A stretch of DNA of 64,000 nt from Trileptium ribeirensis. Its lineage: Eukaryota > Nematoda > Enoplea > Enoplida > Thoracostomopsidae. Below are positions 1 to 13,440 of the stretch, one piece after another (the stretch's first letter is position 1; every line of letters starts with the position of its first letter). The notes beneath the pieces were generated by a model. The model ran no database searches. It saw only the letters and a list, made by a program, of their open reading frames with translations, and was not told the DNA's origin. The stretch is from contig JASANE010012178.1 in assembly GCA_030248225.1 (NCBI GenBank), positions 1 through 64,000 of the forward strand. Direction: 5' to 3'. Position numbers and translations under genes: made by a program.

Positions 1-1029
1 AGTGGTCGTATCTTTTCTTGGCATGTGCCTGTTCTTTATCAAGCGGTATTTTCCGTTTAGTGCGGCGGCGTAACTAACTCGATGTGCTCTGATATTAAGA
101 TAGTTAATCAATAAAGCAGTTAGTAAAACGTTTATTCAAAGTTAATAACACAATTCTTTAGCACCGTAATTGAAATAAGCCACCATTTATACCGGTCTCT
201 ATACTTTTATGACACCTCACTACTCCGATATTTTTGGCCTTTGATGCACCTATTAACTTTACTATTTTGATCTATTCTTTAAACTACGCCACTGATTTTA
301 TTCGATGCCGTTTTACTTTTCGATTTCCTAACTCAGGTGTTTGAGCGCACTATTATTCTAAGTAGTTATCTGGTAAGTTAGCGTTAAGCTAAGACTAATT
401 ACCGTTTACCTCTTATGAGATTCGTACGTATGGTTTACGGACGGCTAACCCCGTACGTTTATTTAATTATATACCTTAGCCTCTTCCTTAGAATTACGCT
501 TATTACGTGCCAGTTATATTAATGTCTCCGTCGCCGGACAGTTGACGGAACCGCTATATCTAGCTAGTAGCGGCGACAGCTCTTTAGTTCCCACAATTCT
601 CTTCGGTCAGTTGGCCGGACCAACCTCCCGCGTCGAATCGTCCCTAATTAATTTGGTTATCCATGTCACGAACTCACCCTTGGTATACTCACGTACTTCC
701 TCCCTTATTAACTCCACGAGGTTTACTCAATCTTCGGGTTATTTGCTTTAGAACCACAACGGGAGGACCGTTATGATTTAATTAACGCTCGTGCTCAACT
801 ATGCCACTGGTTTATAAAGAAGCAATAATATTACTAATTTAATTTAATAAAATACTAGGACCTATTTGTGAAGTCCTTACACCATTTTAACAGCAATACG
901 TAACTGAACGAAGTAAGACGCCATAAAACAACGTATCGCTAAAGAAAGAGAGGTAATTGACATATAAAAATCATACGTGTAAGATTACTTTAATATTTTT
1001 GTACGGGGAATACATGTAAATGTTGGCGT

Positions 1030-1090
1030 ATTGCTATGTCGGGAGCCGAACCCACGATCGAGATACCTCTCGTGCGCGTGTGATACGACC
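1030..1090 (-). other. tRNA T-arm-like fragment, possible SINE
   Basis: The minus strand reads GGTATCTCGATCGTGGGTTC and then GGCTCCC, close to a tRNA TΨC arm and the B-box core (GGTTCGnnTCC). The stem is imperfect and no full cloverleaf could be folded by eye. It may be a SINE remnant. Weak call. Confidence 0.2.
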
Positions 1091-3270
1091 CCTATGTAAT
1101 TTATAATATGATTATATATATAATATAATCATAAGTTTCAGAATTAAACTATATTATAATGGCATACGGATAAGCAATGAATAAGCCTCTATTATACTGT
1201 ATACACACTAAATGTACTAAGGTAAGGCAACTACATCATGCATGTAGTTTAATTAAGAACTTCGTATTGTAAACATACCGTATATATTAGTAGTAAACAT
1301 AGCGTATTGTATTTAGTTAGTGTATGTGTACGATTATAATCTGTAATTTGGCAATAATTTTATATATATATATTTAACTATGTAGTAACACGATTTCTGA
1401 CCTTTGCTGATATGTAGTTTACGTTTGAAGTCCTCCAGGTCGCTGATATCGGACAGATATCGTTCTGAGTTTGATCGACCTTGCCGTGTACGACTGGTAT
1501 ATGAATTATCCTCCGACATATTAAATTTTATTACATTTTATTAAATTTACCTGTTTTTGCATTTAGCGTTGTAATAGCTAACTTATAGCCAGTCATTCGC
1601 CACTGAGGCTGCACGACGAAAAAATTGATCCATTTTCGTCACCTATCTCCTACCGCGCAACCAGCCATCTTAAACAAAAGGTGTCCTGCATAGGTATATT
1701 GTGAAATTGGTCAGAGCATCATTCCATGAACTTTGTCATAGTACCGATTCCACATACCGCTTAGTTTTTCGAACTGATACTCTGTAACACACCGGCCTTA
1801 TAGCGCTTACGAAAGAAAACGAGCCAATCCAAAACCCTGCCAGCCATTCTATTTTGTATTTTTGGAAAAAATTTATTATGGAACGCTTTTTGGTCAATCG
1901 AAATTCTGCGTAAAACTGTTCGCGAACACAGCGCTCGCGATTGAAATCTAACCATTCTGTGTTCACGACATTTTGTCGATTTGATTGTGACATCACTTTT
2001 GCATTAAATTTGTTCGGGAACAATGTATAATCCAAATTTAAATGATAATGCATTAGGGAACAGAATTTCTGCAAACTGAAATCCGCGAAATTCTGTTCGA
2101 ACACAAGGTCTTAATTTCTGGCACTTGAATTTGATTTTGCCCATTTTCGGTTAGCGAAAAACCGAATGAAATTAAGCCTGTTTTCCGTAACGAGGGTTTG
2201 CGATTCGATATCGGTATTGACAGAATAGGATGGTTGGCCCTTAAGTTAACTCGCGTATTAGTAAAGGAACAATTTTGTCATTTCGGTAACAGCACCCACT
2301 CCCCAGTAAAGGCAGCCACGAAGTCGCCCGAAAAAAAATTAACCTAGCAGAAGATGAAAAGTGGTTTTACCACAACCCCCTATCACGAAGGGTGTTGGGG
2401 ATGTTGGATATCCTTATAAAATATTGATGTTATATGTTACCGACTTATATAACATGCATTTTATATACTTATACATATGTATTACATTCATATAACCGCA
2501 GCAATACAATTTTTGTTTTGTTGTTATGAATGTTCATTAATAAAAGCAAATGTTTTGCCGCGTATAAATGTTTGCTCCACAGCCAAATTTTGTGATAAAC
2601 AGCGCGTTGGGGAGATTAATTACCTTGTTTTTTCTGAAAAATTTTCGCTTTTCTCAGATTTTCGACATAATGCGAATCGTTTTTGTAGAACTTTATGCGG
2701 GTTCTGCTGTGTTGAGGACATTAATTACTGTTTTTCGAGAATTTCCTCGTAAACAAAGACTTGTTGGTGGGCTAAGAACAAAGGCGGATTATCAGAATAT
2801 ATTGAAAACTCAACGCACTGTTATTGCTGCAATTTTAATAGACATAACTATCGTGTGATATAACATATTGCATTAATTATAGTAAATATAGTTTGACGGT
2901 TTATTATGACTCATATACGATAAGTTGAATGCAACCATGGCTTAGTCTTGTCCGGTTGTCAAAGTAGATTCGGTGGATATTTCTTTAGCACAAGCAAACT
3001 ATGCGTGTTTTCCTTGCATCCTTATGTAGCTCTCTGAACAATATGTCTTGTCTAGGCTGACTATATATATAGGACATACTATAGTGTCCTGACATAATTA
3101 TTTATGCGGCTGTTTTAATTTATACTATAACAGTGGAAATTTAAATTTCAATAGTTGCCGGGGCGGGATATTCAAATTTTGGCAATGTTACATCTAGGAA
3201 AGTTTCAAATTTTGCACAAGTACAATTCTTCAAAGAGTCTAAGGTATAAAATTCAAATTTTGGCGCGTGT

Positions 3271-3331
3271 TTTACCTACAGTCGCGGGAGACTGTCGGAC
3301 AAAATTCATAGCGCAGACTGTATGTAAAACT
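3271..3331. repeat. 61-bp small fold-back
   Basis: GTTTTACCTACAGTC at the left matches GACTGTATGTAAAAC at the right as an imperfect inverted repeat. Upstream, ATTCAAATTTTGGC occurs twice 80 bp apart (about 3171 and 3251). Confidence 0.5.
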
Positions 3332-5613
3332 TTGTAGTCACGTAAGACTCCTCTAGTTGTCCGGGGTGTCTAGAAAAGCTATATGCGGAAACGGTGTGCG
3401 ACTCGTGAGACTGTTTTACAACTTAAAGTCATTTTGCACACAACTTAATTTGAACGCCCTTACTGTATACGTAAAAAAGTTTCAGCAGCACCGAGGTTCT
3501 CTTCAAACGGTTGTAGGCTGCCGTAACGTTTTCCTTTATATATAAATATATACAACAAACCAATACACATAGAGTATAAATTATCAATATAATATCTTCA
3601 TGTACCCTTACCAACATGTTTATGTAAAAACTGATGCTTTTTTCTACAAAATACCGTATACCTTTACGTAACGCCATTTATGTAAAGTATATAGCTTGCT
3701 TTTCCTGTCCAACCGCGGTATCCAACGACTTTGTGGAACTCTTAAAATGAGCCAGCATATATTGGTCTCTGAACATTGTTTCATAGATATCTCCTTGGTA
3801 ATTATCGATGATAAGATAATTTTTGTTGTTTTGCATGTCCACTTAATGGCTGCCGTTATGTGTTTCATTTTTTATTAAATAAATTCACAATATGATTGTA
3901 AAATACAAATATATTAGCACGCAACAAAAACTTATGCAATGCTAAAAAATGAATGTCCCTTTTTCTTCATAATGAATTCTACTGCCACCTGCGCTGTTTG
4001 AAGTTGTTGCAGCTTAATGAGCTTCCTTTCTACATCTGTTCTATCGTTGATATATTCACCACTTGATTCACAATGACGATAAAATTTCACCACATTCATC
4101 TGGCAATACGCGATTTTATCTTGAAAGTAAACATTGTGCACCTAGTCTAGATGTAACAGCCCGAGATTTTCAGGGGATTTTTAACAAAATACCTGAACTA
4201 GGAAAAATATCTAAAATTAGGGTCAAAATGGGCCAACGTAACGGGATGGGCGACCGGATGCTGGTGGAGCGTGATCCTAGCGTTACATTGTGCATTATTT
4301 GATGTTGATATGAGATAAAATTGTATTACCGTATGCTGTATCATCACGCTTCACTTGCCTGGCATGCGCGTGCATTATTATTTTCGCATGGGAAATAATA
4401 AATTGGTAACCTAACTTGCAAGCATGCGGTCCCGCAAACGAAATTTAATGATATTAGAGGTATTGCTGTAATCACGTGGAGATAATGGCTGCGCACTCGG
4501 ATGGACAAGGGGCGAGATTTTCGCGATTCATTTTTGGATTTATCGATGCGGCGCCCTCAGGCCCATCCCGGTGCGCACCCACAACCTTGGAGGAATAGTT
4601 AATGTGTTGATAATGCGTCGTATGTTGCAAAATGTATAGTATACTGTGTGCCAGGATGGGTCGTGGCATTGCGTGAAACCCTTATCAGACTTCGAACGGG
4701 AAGTTTTGTTGCAACCTTGTTCTCGGAGACCTATCCTGGCATGCAGCCATGGCATAACTAAATCGGGGAGTGGAACGAAATCAAGTTGAGAGGCAAAGTA
4801 AAATCAATCAATTTAACGACAACCTCATTTTTCTATAGGTGTTTCAAAAGCAGAATTTTTCTATTTTTTGGCAACCAATGCAAGGTAGGCCTATCACGTT
4901 ATCAATAGGGTCCCTCAAGGCTTCAAATTTTGCATTCGGGTTTACTTATCCACCCGTAAATACTTAGGGACCCCTAACCAGGCGTTTAAACACCCAATTT
5001 TCAATGCCTCGAATCATTAACAAAATAACTAAAACTCAACAATTTGTTGAACTCTACACTCCACGGGTGTAACGCTAACTACCCTATCGAAGACTGGGGC
5101 CGCCCCCCCAAACGGGCCCACTTGGGATCTATTTAACCCACTTGGAACTCCAAATTTTATCATTCGTAGCGCCTGAAATGGCCTCAAACGAACCACCTGT
5201 TGGTTTTACGTTTAAAATTCTACTCTTATCAGTAGGCCAACAGCCAGGTCGTGAATCTGATCCCGCCCCGGCCGCCTACTCCTCACGCTCGCTCACAATC
5301 GCAAAAGACGTCCGCCGAACTTACAAAGTTGCGAGCGCCCTGAGCATCCAAAAGTATCGCCTCGACCAGCGCGAGGTTTAGCGGTCGCTGGCACGTCTCG
5401 GCCAAGTTGTGATGTCTGCTATAGGCGATGTATTACGATGATGAGTGCCCACTGCGGCCGGCACTATTATTGTTCGGTTGTCACAGCTTATCGATTTTCT
5501 ACATATATGTGTTTTGTTATTATTATATAGATAGGAATTAGAAATTTTAAATTTTGCGCTCTTGGAAACTTCTAAAAGGGGGCTAGCAAAGAAGGAGTTA
5601 GAGAGCAGAGTAT

Positions 5614-5650
5614 TATAAAAAGAAAAGGACCGACGCAGCGTCGGGTCCAG
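5614..5650 (+). promoter_or_regulatory. Core-promoter-like site (TATA plus initiator)
   Basis: TATAAAA at 5614 is followed about 35 bp on by TCCAGTCGGGAG. No gene follows. The combination resembles an LTR retrotransposon promoter; a related CAGTCGGGGAG occurs at 47877. The gypsy pol remnant starts 2.5 kb downstream on the same strand, but a connection is not shown. Confidence 0.3.
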
Positions 5651-6198
5651 TCGGGAGATACGCCAGCAGAGTCGGTGGTTTTCATCTTTGGCGGTTGTCG
5701 CCGTTTTAGAGAGTGCCTCTCGCTGTGTAGACGCAGATCACAAGTTTTTGGCTCTCGACTGGTTCCCGCTCACCAGGTCACATTTTTGTTTTCTAGACTC
5801 GGAGGGGGGCGAAAAGTTCACCATAATTGCAGAATGTTCACAGATGACTCCAGACTCAGTGAAACTAACCTAACCTGAAGGGAGCGCGGAGAGAAAGTGG
5901 AGTTCAAGCACGGTTTGAACAAGACTACCTGAGCGTGTGCCTTGTAAGAGTAGTCAAACACTGACTATTTGGGAATAATCGTAACCGTGCTATAAAGGGA
6001 CTAACGCATGTCCAAGGGGAATAACATTTATAGTACAAAGAGCTGATTCTTCATGTCCTCAGGGCAACTTTGCTAGGAGTTGGCATCACCTATTTTATAC
6101 GTAGTGGGTACCGTGCGAAGTACCCTCGAAAATACTGTTGTATAATTGTCATGTCTATTTGCCCGAGGGCATAATCATTTGTTTTGAATTTTGCCTTA

Positions 6199-6533
6199 AA
6201 TCAATAGTGTTAGAGTGTTCTATTCATGCTTAAGCGATACGTTTTAATAGTAATCGTCGGCAAAAACCTTTGAAGTAAAAGCTAAGTCAAATCTCAGGAC
6301 CGAGTCAAATCCCAGTAATGCCACTTTAGGAAAATTCCGTCAACCTATTGAGAAATCCAGCAAATCAATAAAGTATTAGAGTGTTGTATTCATGCTTAAG
6401 CGATACGTTTTAATAGCAATCGTCGGCAAAAACCTTTGAAGTAAATGCAGAGTCAAATCTCAGGACCGAGTCAAATCCCAGTAATGCCACTTTAGGAAAA
6501 TTCCGTCAACCTATTGAGAAATCCAGCAAATCA
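6199..6533. repeat. Tandem duplication of a 163-166-bp unit
   Basis: Copy 1 (6199-6361) and copy 2 (6362-6527) differ at only a few positions. Both include CATGCTTAAGCGATACG, GTCGGCAAAAACC and GAGAAATCCAGC. A 6-base start of a third copy follows (AAATCA). The high identity suggests a recent duplication. No coding content. Confidence 0.92.
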
Positions 6534-8129
6534 CTTAGGTATTACTAGCGCGAAAATCAGCAAAAAAACCCGCGTTTGACACGGTAAAAGGATTCATAGG
6601 TAGGCTTCGTTTCTCACTGTTTTCAACTAAACTCGCATGGGATTAGGGCACTGGGATCAGTACCCAGGTGTTCCTTAGAGTTATCATTTTAACGAAATGG
6701 TTCTCACTAAGCTAATCAAAGCTCCCGTCGAACCCGGGTTCACATACCCAAGTTCAAGGCGTAGGAACGCCCAGCCACTAAGGACTTTGGGCGGAATGAG
6801 GGAGTTTTAATACCCGTGGGCGGGCTTAGGGGCTGACCCTCCCTCAGGGGGACCTTCGTACCACTAGATACGTGGGCCTTTATAGGGGCCAGGCCGAACA
6901 CCCTGGTAAAACCGTCGGCAGCTCGCTAAACTAAGCGATTCCCTTAGGTCAACCAGCAGTTCACCGGGTAGTCGTGGAAGCCGGGGTTGTCCGGGCACCC
7001 CACCAAGGAAAAGGGTGGTGCAGCTGGAATCCCTTAGGGCCAGGACTGGTCCTAGTACATAGATACATGCTTCACAAACATTGACGAAGCACTTTATCCA
7101 AATCATACGTTGCCAAATGTTTCGTAAAGCTTGCTGCCAAATGACGTTTGTTGAACTTATAGTACACATTGGTATTAAGGGACACTAGTAACTTTTAGTA
7201 GTTTTAACCCTATTTTGGGGAAATAAGGGACAAACTATTAATGCAACTATATTTCACTATAGAAAAAATATAAACATCAGAGAGTTGGTACAAACAGAGC
7301 CTAGTATATACGCTATCCAATAGTGCAAACTTTAGTGTTGTAGGTTTGATATTTATTTAGCTAGAGAGGTTTTAAATTGTATGTCCCTTAAATACATACG
7401 GTGTCACTGAAGGTGTCCCTTAATTGCAATGTATACTATATATCCACGATAAATACTGACCGAAAGTACCAATATGATGCCGTGTCGATAAGGTATTGAT
7501 AAATTGTAAACTATGTTTTCGCGGAGGACATAGACTGTACATATGTGTTGGCGACTTGTTGCTATTAGTTGTAAACATTTTATTATCTTGCTATTTTGTA
7601 GAAATTCTACATGTCTGAAATTTGAATCAACAACGTCAAAGGTGACGTCGCCTACGGGTGAGTAAGACATAACACATGGTATTTATTCCACTCGCGAGCG
7701 AGTGGAACGAGATTTTCAATTTTGGCTTTGGGGGGGGGTTGAGGAGATCCTGTCTGTGTGTCGCACCTGGATCACAATAGCTCATTCGAACCGCAATGGT
7801 CGTTTTAGGAGTAGTGACGGAGCCCGATTTTCGAATTTTTTGCCGTGAGAAAAGTTATGGGGCAAAATGACGCCATTTTGGCGCATTTTTCGGGCACCCC
7901 TCCAGTTTTTGGTACTTTTCTCAATAAGTACACGAGGTATCCGCAAACTAATATGCCTATTCCATGTAGCTTTACCAGGACTTTCCAATGATATATAACA
8001 AGCTTTTCAACTACTTCTCAACCTAGAGTCTATAAGCTTACAGTTGGCGCCTAATTTCATATTTGGTGAAAAGCGTGGGAAATGCACCTAAATGTGTGTT
8101 TTTACGAGCAATACTAAACCTAAAAAGAT

Positions 8130-9330
8130 TTGCTTTACCGATTAGCGCTCATTATGAGAACATTTGATGGAGGAATTAAACATGATAGAGGCAGGTCTCA
8201 TTGCACCATCCGATACACCTCAGTGTTCTCCCATGATAGTTTATGTTACAAGTGATGGCACTCTTCACCGTTGCGTAAATTTTCGTAAGCTGGATATGAC
8301 AGTCCAGCGGTAGCATACCCACTACATCTAATAGACGACGTATTAAGTTGCTTGCGGAACACCAGTCATGTCAAGTCTGGATCTTAATAAGGGATTTTGG
8401 AAGTTAGAATGATATCCTGAGACTAAAGAAAAAACCTTGTTGGTTACCGCACCCGGACAATACGAATACAATATATATTCTAACCCTCGCTTTAAATTAC
8501 TCTCCTGGTACTTCCCAGAGGTGTATGTCGATTATTCTGAAGTGCTCAAATATATATATAGATGATATATATAGTGGTTTTGTCGCCTACGTTCGAGCAA
8601 CACTTTGCAGATTTAACGATGTATTTGCTTTTTCGAAAGGCGATCTTAAAGCTGAAGCCATGTAAGTGCCAGTTTGGTCAAAAGCAACTTAAATACCTCG
8701 GACACACTATCAATATCATAAGTTTATCCCGCATTATTCGGAGATTAGGGATCCGCTGAACGCTCTTCGCCACCAGCATACCACAATGCGAGGAGGCGTT
8801 TGATAAGTTATGGAAGGCTTTGGTGCAGGAACTTCTGCTGATAAATCCACTTCCTAAAACTTTTGTGTTGAAAACCGACGCCTCCGGTTACGCATTGCGG
8901 GCTGTACTTTCGCACAAAACAGGAAGGAAACACAACCAATCGCGTATGCAGGTATGTCACTTGTCTACTACCAGCGCGGTTATGTTGCTACAGAGACTGA
9001 ATCTGTAGCTATACGGTGGGCCGCCCATTTTAAGAATTATTTAATGGGTCAAGAATTTAAAGCTGAAACGGACCATAATTCTCTTAATGCATTATTCGAG
9101 CGACAGCCGCGAAACTCATGATTAGCCCAGTGGCGAAACGTGCTGCTCATAAAATTCGGGAGCTTCAACATCGAACATTATAGACTGGGTGGGTAAGGTC
9201 AATGCGACGGACTATCGTGTGAGCCTCGACATGACGTGCAATTCTGTTACTCTTCGGAAGAGGATGAGCACAATAAACGCGATTGCACTCGCATGACAGC
9301 TGTGGCAGTCAAGAGAGAGGAGCACGGTTA
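8130..9330 (+). pseudogene. Ty3/gypsy-type pol remnant: reverse transcriptase and RNase H
   Basis: Degenerate coding sequence in order: GLIAPSDTPQCSPM and GTLHRCVNFRKL (RT motifs 1-2, near 8190-8295), SLDLNKGFW followed by an in-frame stop (8370-8410), YIDDI (the YxDD catalytic box, 8555-8569), LKLKPCKCQFGQKQLKYLGH (8648-8705), FVLKTDASGYAL (RNase H start, 8860-8900), and TETESVAIRWAAHFK with TDHNSLNAL (8990-9095). Stops and several frame changes break it, so it is dead. It is a plus-strand remnant of an LTR retrotransposon. No matching LTR pair was found around it. Confidence 0.85.
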
Positions 9331-9429
9331 AGGGAAAACGCCAGCCATACAACCGCGACGACAAGCCCCTGAAGAGATTATTAAACAGTTGATATAGCTT
9401 CGGAGGTTACCGCCGGACGCCCCAGCCGA

Positions 9430-9760
9430 GCTGCCATCGGAACAAGTTTAATGGGACCCTAGGTATCACCGTCTACCAGACAACGCGTGTCATCCAATGT
9501 GGCAACGTGGATGATCCTTGGCCGCCCAAGACTACACCAGTACGAGGACAGTCGACCGAGCCAGATTTCTACCCCCACAAGAACCTGCGCCAGAGCCAAC
9601 AGCAGCCGACGCGAGTTCCACTCCTGCAGCTCTCTTAACACCCAAAATAGTTAGACAGAATACTACTCCACCAGGTTACAGATCTAGGCATGGTAGACCA
9701 CCAGAAGTGTACAAGTACGCTAATCTAATTAGGGTCGTATACACATGTGGACCTCCGATA
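9430..9760 (+). pseudogene. 3' end of gypsy pol (integrase C-terminal tail)
   Basis: An open stretch of about 118 codons (9518-9874) encodes a proline/alanine-rich linker, then TPPGYRSRHGRPPEVYKY. This resembles the basic 'R-S-x-R-x-x-R-P-P' tail that ends many Ty3/gypsy polyproteins. It lies in the expected place after the RNase H region. The zinc-finger and DDE integrase core expected between them is missing, so an internal deletion near 9330-9430 is inferred. Confidence 0.5.
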
Positions 9761-10139
9761 CCCTTACAACGCCCGAACAAGTTTATGATACCAGCGAACA
9801 TATACATTCACCTACGGTGCTTTCTTAAATTTAATTTACCGCCGGGCCTACATTTTCATGTACAAGGCGTGTGAAAGCAGCGGTTCAAAAGTTGTAAGAC
9901 GCAAAGGTACCCACTACGCACTGACGAACTTCTGAGCCCATACCCGGTCCTTCCCGCGAGTGCCCGTACGTAACTGCGCACAGCTCAGTCCGCAAATCTT
10001 TACGGTTAGTGACAAGAAAATGCTTTCGCCTTTACTGTAACCTGCATAAACTTCGTTTATGGTTATCGCTCAGTTCACCCTTTCAGTATAAGTCAATAAA
10101 TCATATTATATTTCTAACTAAATATATTTCAAGTCAGTT

Positions 10140-10393
10140 AGAAATTTTTCATCTGGATATAAGGACCTGTTCGAACTGTCTTGTGTAACTTTCACAAGAG
10201 GTCCTTATCTTAAAATTAACTAACTAACGCTTTGGATCATTTTCTAACTGCTCGAATTGTAAATGCATGGAACCAACTACCAGTTAGGGTAATGAATCAA
10301 CCATTAATTAATGCGTCTAGTCCAGATAATTTCAACAAACTACTCAATAAAGTTGATTTAACCAGATTTTTAAAATTTGATCGAAATATGTAA
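10140..10393 (+). pseudogene. 3' end of a CR1/jockey-like non-LTR retrotransposon
   Basis: The last 50 codons (10244-10393, ending in TAA) encode LTARIVNAWNQLPVRVMNQP and then NFNKLLNKVD. This matches the 'R-V-V-N-x-W-N-x-L-P ... F-K-x-x-L-D' terminus of CR1/jockey/L2-like reverse transcriptases. Just upstream, FTRGPYLKIN matches the usual 'TRGHSLKL' segment, separated by a stop. Only this truncated end is present, as expected for 5'-truncated retrotransposition. No poly(A) tail was recognised. Confidence 0.75.
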
Positions 10394-10399
10394 TCAGAA

Positions 10400-11990
10400 A
10401 TATATGTGGAGTTACCCTTTTCTGATTTAATTCGTTTATTGACAGGTCTTTTATATTGAGTTCTATACTTTACCAGTATAGCGTTAACATATACATGTAC
10501 ATACCGTTGTTATACCATCCCCATATAACTATCTAAAAAACTATACTAAAATAAATCACAGTTTAAAATATAACTAAATATATTTTAATAACAAATATAA
10601 AAATGAATTTTACGTTATATAAATCTTTCAACAAGTCATCATATATCTATTAGAAATAAAGTGATTAACGTTGCATACACTACAATCTTAGAGGCGAGTT
10701 CATACAATGCAGCAAAGTGGCTGTTTGTACAATAAATACAAGATTGACAATTTTGAACAAACGAGTTGGACCGCTGTACATATATACCTACACAATGACA
10801 CTACTCTTGATTGGAGACAGCCTAGAATTACACTAAGATATATTATATGTTGACATTTGTACTGTCACACATTATCCTATAGTAACAGTTAATGTTAGAA
10901 GCATTAATCCGCATAATGTGTGTGACGAGATCCAGTCGTCCCCCAAAATTCGGATTAAATTTGCATTTACGTCAGGTTTTGGGTACAAATGTGAGTCAGA
11001 AACCTAGAATTTTAGCTAAAATTTCGTATAAATTGTCATTTTAGGTCGCTGAACACGTCTTTGACAATTATTTCTATGCTGAATCAACACGTGACCTTGA
11101 ATCGCACGTTAGCTTTTTACATAAGCGCTATATAAACAATTGTAACACAGTTGCTCTGACTGTTCAGGTGGTTGCTGTGCGTAACTGTCATTCAAAGAGC
11201 CGGTGTTCGAAATTCGGACATTCCTCTCATGCTGGACCCATAGATAACCAAGTAATATATAATCTACGGTGTAGAATAATATGCATATAATAACATATAT
11301 AAGCCCTGAAGTTTATAGCTTATGGAAGCTCAGTAATACTATATATAACATCCAAGATGTGTTTGTTAAATGTATAATTTTGTTAATAACTATATACATC
11401 ATTTTGTGTTTATATTAACTACAATCACACCAGCTTCGATACCACAGAAACAACATACATGAGAAATTAAATAACACGCGGACTGTTGAGTGTCAACCAA
11501 TGACCGCAATGAACAACACAATAGAACAGCTACCATGAGCAGAAAGCAAGTCGATTAACTGCTGATAGTGCTGACATTTTAATATAGTGGCGGTAAAATC
11601 GATACTTTTGGTTTTAACGCATCGTACAATAAAACAAGCGATCACTTCCTTATTAAGTATTTAAAACAACTTTCCGCCCTGGTAAATATTACTTTACATT
11701 ATCACAATATTAATTCAGTAATTGATAAAGCCAAAACCTATGCGCAAACCTATTATACAATAATTTACACACTCACCATTTCCTACATTTGTTACATTAG
11801 GGTTTACCTTAGATCCTGCCAAACATTAAGCCGGCAAAAACAGATTTGCTTCGCCTTCCCCAAAACAGCCATCTGCACCTTACCCACTCAGTAAACTAAC
11901 ATGAGCAATAATCAACGTAAGAGTTATTTGCACATTACACGCTATGAAAATATACATATTTTAACCAAGATAATTGTAAAATAGATTGTG
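10400..11990. other. AT-rich spacer, no gene seen
   Basis: No open frame of note and no transposon motif. TA-rich runs are common. It lies between the non-LTR 3' end and the MULE remnant. Confidence 0.6.
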
Positions 11991-11992
11991 TC

Positions 11993-13440
11993 TCATTTCG
12001 CAACTAGGGAGTGCTGCACGCAGTGCAGATATGAAACGATCTCTTGATCAAGCTTCTCATCGTAGTCCCACTGACAGGCATCGAAGGACGTGGTATATAT
12101 TAGCTTCAAATATGCGCTTCGCTTGGAAGATCCGGACATTATTGTCCACCCAGCGTTGCCCGGACGCAGCGATTGGTTGCCCCGAGTGAATTTGGGAACG
12201 TCGGACTTGAGCTTCATTGTGAGCTTCTTGTAGAGTAACAAGGAAAACCGGCAGCCGAGGGTGACATGCGCTGTTGAACTTGAGGCGTAAAGAATTATGT
12301 AGCACTCAGCATGACTGGTGGTGCGGGGGCCATCGTTGAACCAATGATTCCATGTATCAATCTTGTCTTGTGTAAGGAGCCATTCTCGATTAAAATAAGC
12401 GGCAAAGTCTTTGAGTTGCGCGTCCACTTGAGCATTGGCTGTATACGGCGGTGTAGACAATAATCGGAGCCAGGCCATGGTAACAAATTCAGGCTTCAGC
12501 AAAGACAGAGCAATAAGTCGCCGAATCCATTGTCTGACTGCAGAATATTGGACCATATCCAACGGAGGCGACTGTTTATAAACGCATGACAGTCTTTTTT
12601 CTGAGAGGTTGCGCTGCACCGCCTGTGAGAAGTGGAATAAGCAACCACTAACCCTTACTTCGGGAAAACTTCCCGACATGACGCAATAGCAGATTTTTCA
12701 AAGTCCAGACGAATTTGCTTCATCTTCCCAATGGATTAGTTGGTCTCGGATCACCTTTCCGAGCTGATTGTACGTTTCAGCACTTCCGGATGGGGTAAGT
12801 GCAAACACACAAGGGGTCGCTTCGCCAAGCAGAAACCCGTGATTATATACAACTGACTAATACCACACTTATCAGGCCGTACATCGAATGTTCCGTCTGC
12901 TACGATATGCTCAGACCCGTGCAACACTTCCAAATGCGAGTGGGAGGCGAATACCAGCATGGGCGGTTCATGCTGCTCAAACAAAAGAACTGTTCCTTGT
13001 ACCTAGGATCATCAGGATCGGATGAGTTTTTACCAGCCAAAGTCAGCTTGAACTCCGCGGGGATGGCATCGATTGAAGATACTGTAGGGTATTTTTCGTT
13101 AAGTTTGCGGTGTAGGGTAGGTTTCAGTTTTTTGAAAGGCGGCATTTCCAGCTCTACCGAGTCGTGTAGACCACAGTCATTCCCCAAATCTTTGGTAATT
13201 TCCGCCAATTGACCCGAGTACGCCGCCAGACGGCGCTTCCCGGTTGATCGAACAACTTCCTTTAGTTGCTGGCTAATGTTCTTGGCTAATGCATGCGCCT
13301 CAGGGACGGGATCACAAAAGTGTTCATTGTTTGGTGCGTCCGGATCAGTTTTGATGGCGCCGTCTTCAATGCGAACAACGGGGATTGGTTGTTGGACCTT
13401 TTTGATTCTTTCAATTTTCTATAACCCGAGCAACCCCAAA
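11993..13440 (-). pseudogene. MULE-type (Mutator-like) transposase remnant with FLYWCH-like lead
   Basis: Minus-strand pieces in several frames. 13440-13200 holds a region with DPDAPNNEHFCDPVPEAHAL that resembles the end of a FLYWCH zinc finger. 12984-12751 encodes EHIVADGTFDVRP and QLYIITGFC, the start of the MULE domain with its first Asp. 12730-11993 encodes KQIRLDFEKSAI, GCLFHFSQAVQRN and then a 200-codon tail, giving the 'DFE' and 'GC-FH' motifs of MULE transposases. Frameshifts near 12750 and 12680 and an altered frame upstream show that it is broken. The 228-codon open frame at 12679-11993 is the longest surviving part. Confidence 0.8.

Larger units (their letters stand above)
1..5100. 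other. No gene seen; AT-rich DNA
   Basis: Only short open frames (up to 122 codons) without recognisable domains, none with gene-like composition. Around 1800-2110 words such as GAATTCTGTTCG and its near complement recur, giving chance-looking overlapping minus frames. Apart from the small fold-back at 3271 and the tRNA-like fragment, I see nothing supportable. Confidence 0.6.
5100..7170. other. GC-richer non-coding stretch, probably repeat-derived
   Basis: Base composition rises at 5100-5900 and again at 6700-7080 compared with the flanks. Open frames here (5142-5381, 5675-5878, 7169-6864) show no known domain. The 6.2-kb tandem duplication lies between the two islands. Likely transposon leader or spacer DNA. 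Confidence 0.4.

Noticed and set aside
6700..7050. GC-rich stretch that looks like ribosomal RNA spacer
   Set aside because: No universally conserved rRNA segment was found in either strand.
12799..13212. 137-codon plus-strand frame
   Set aside because: Antisense shadow of the MULE remnant, which has the recognisable motifs.
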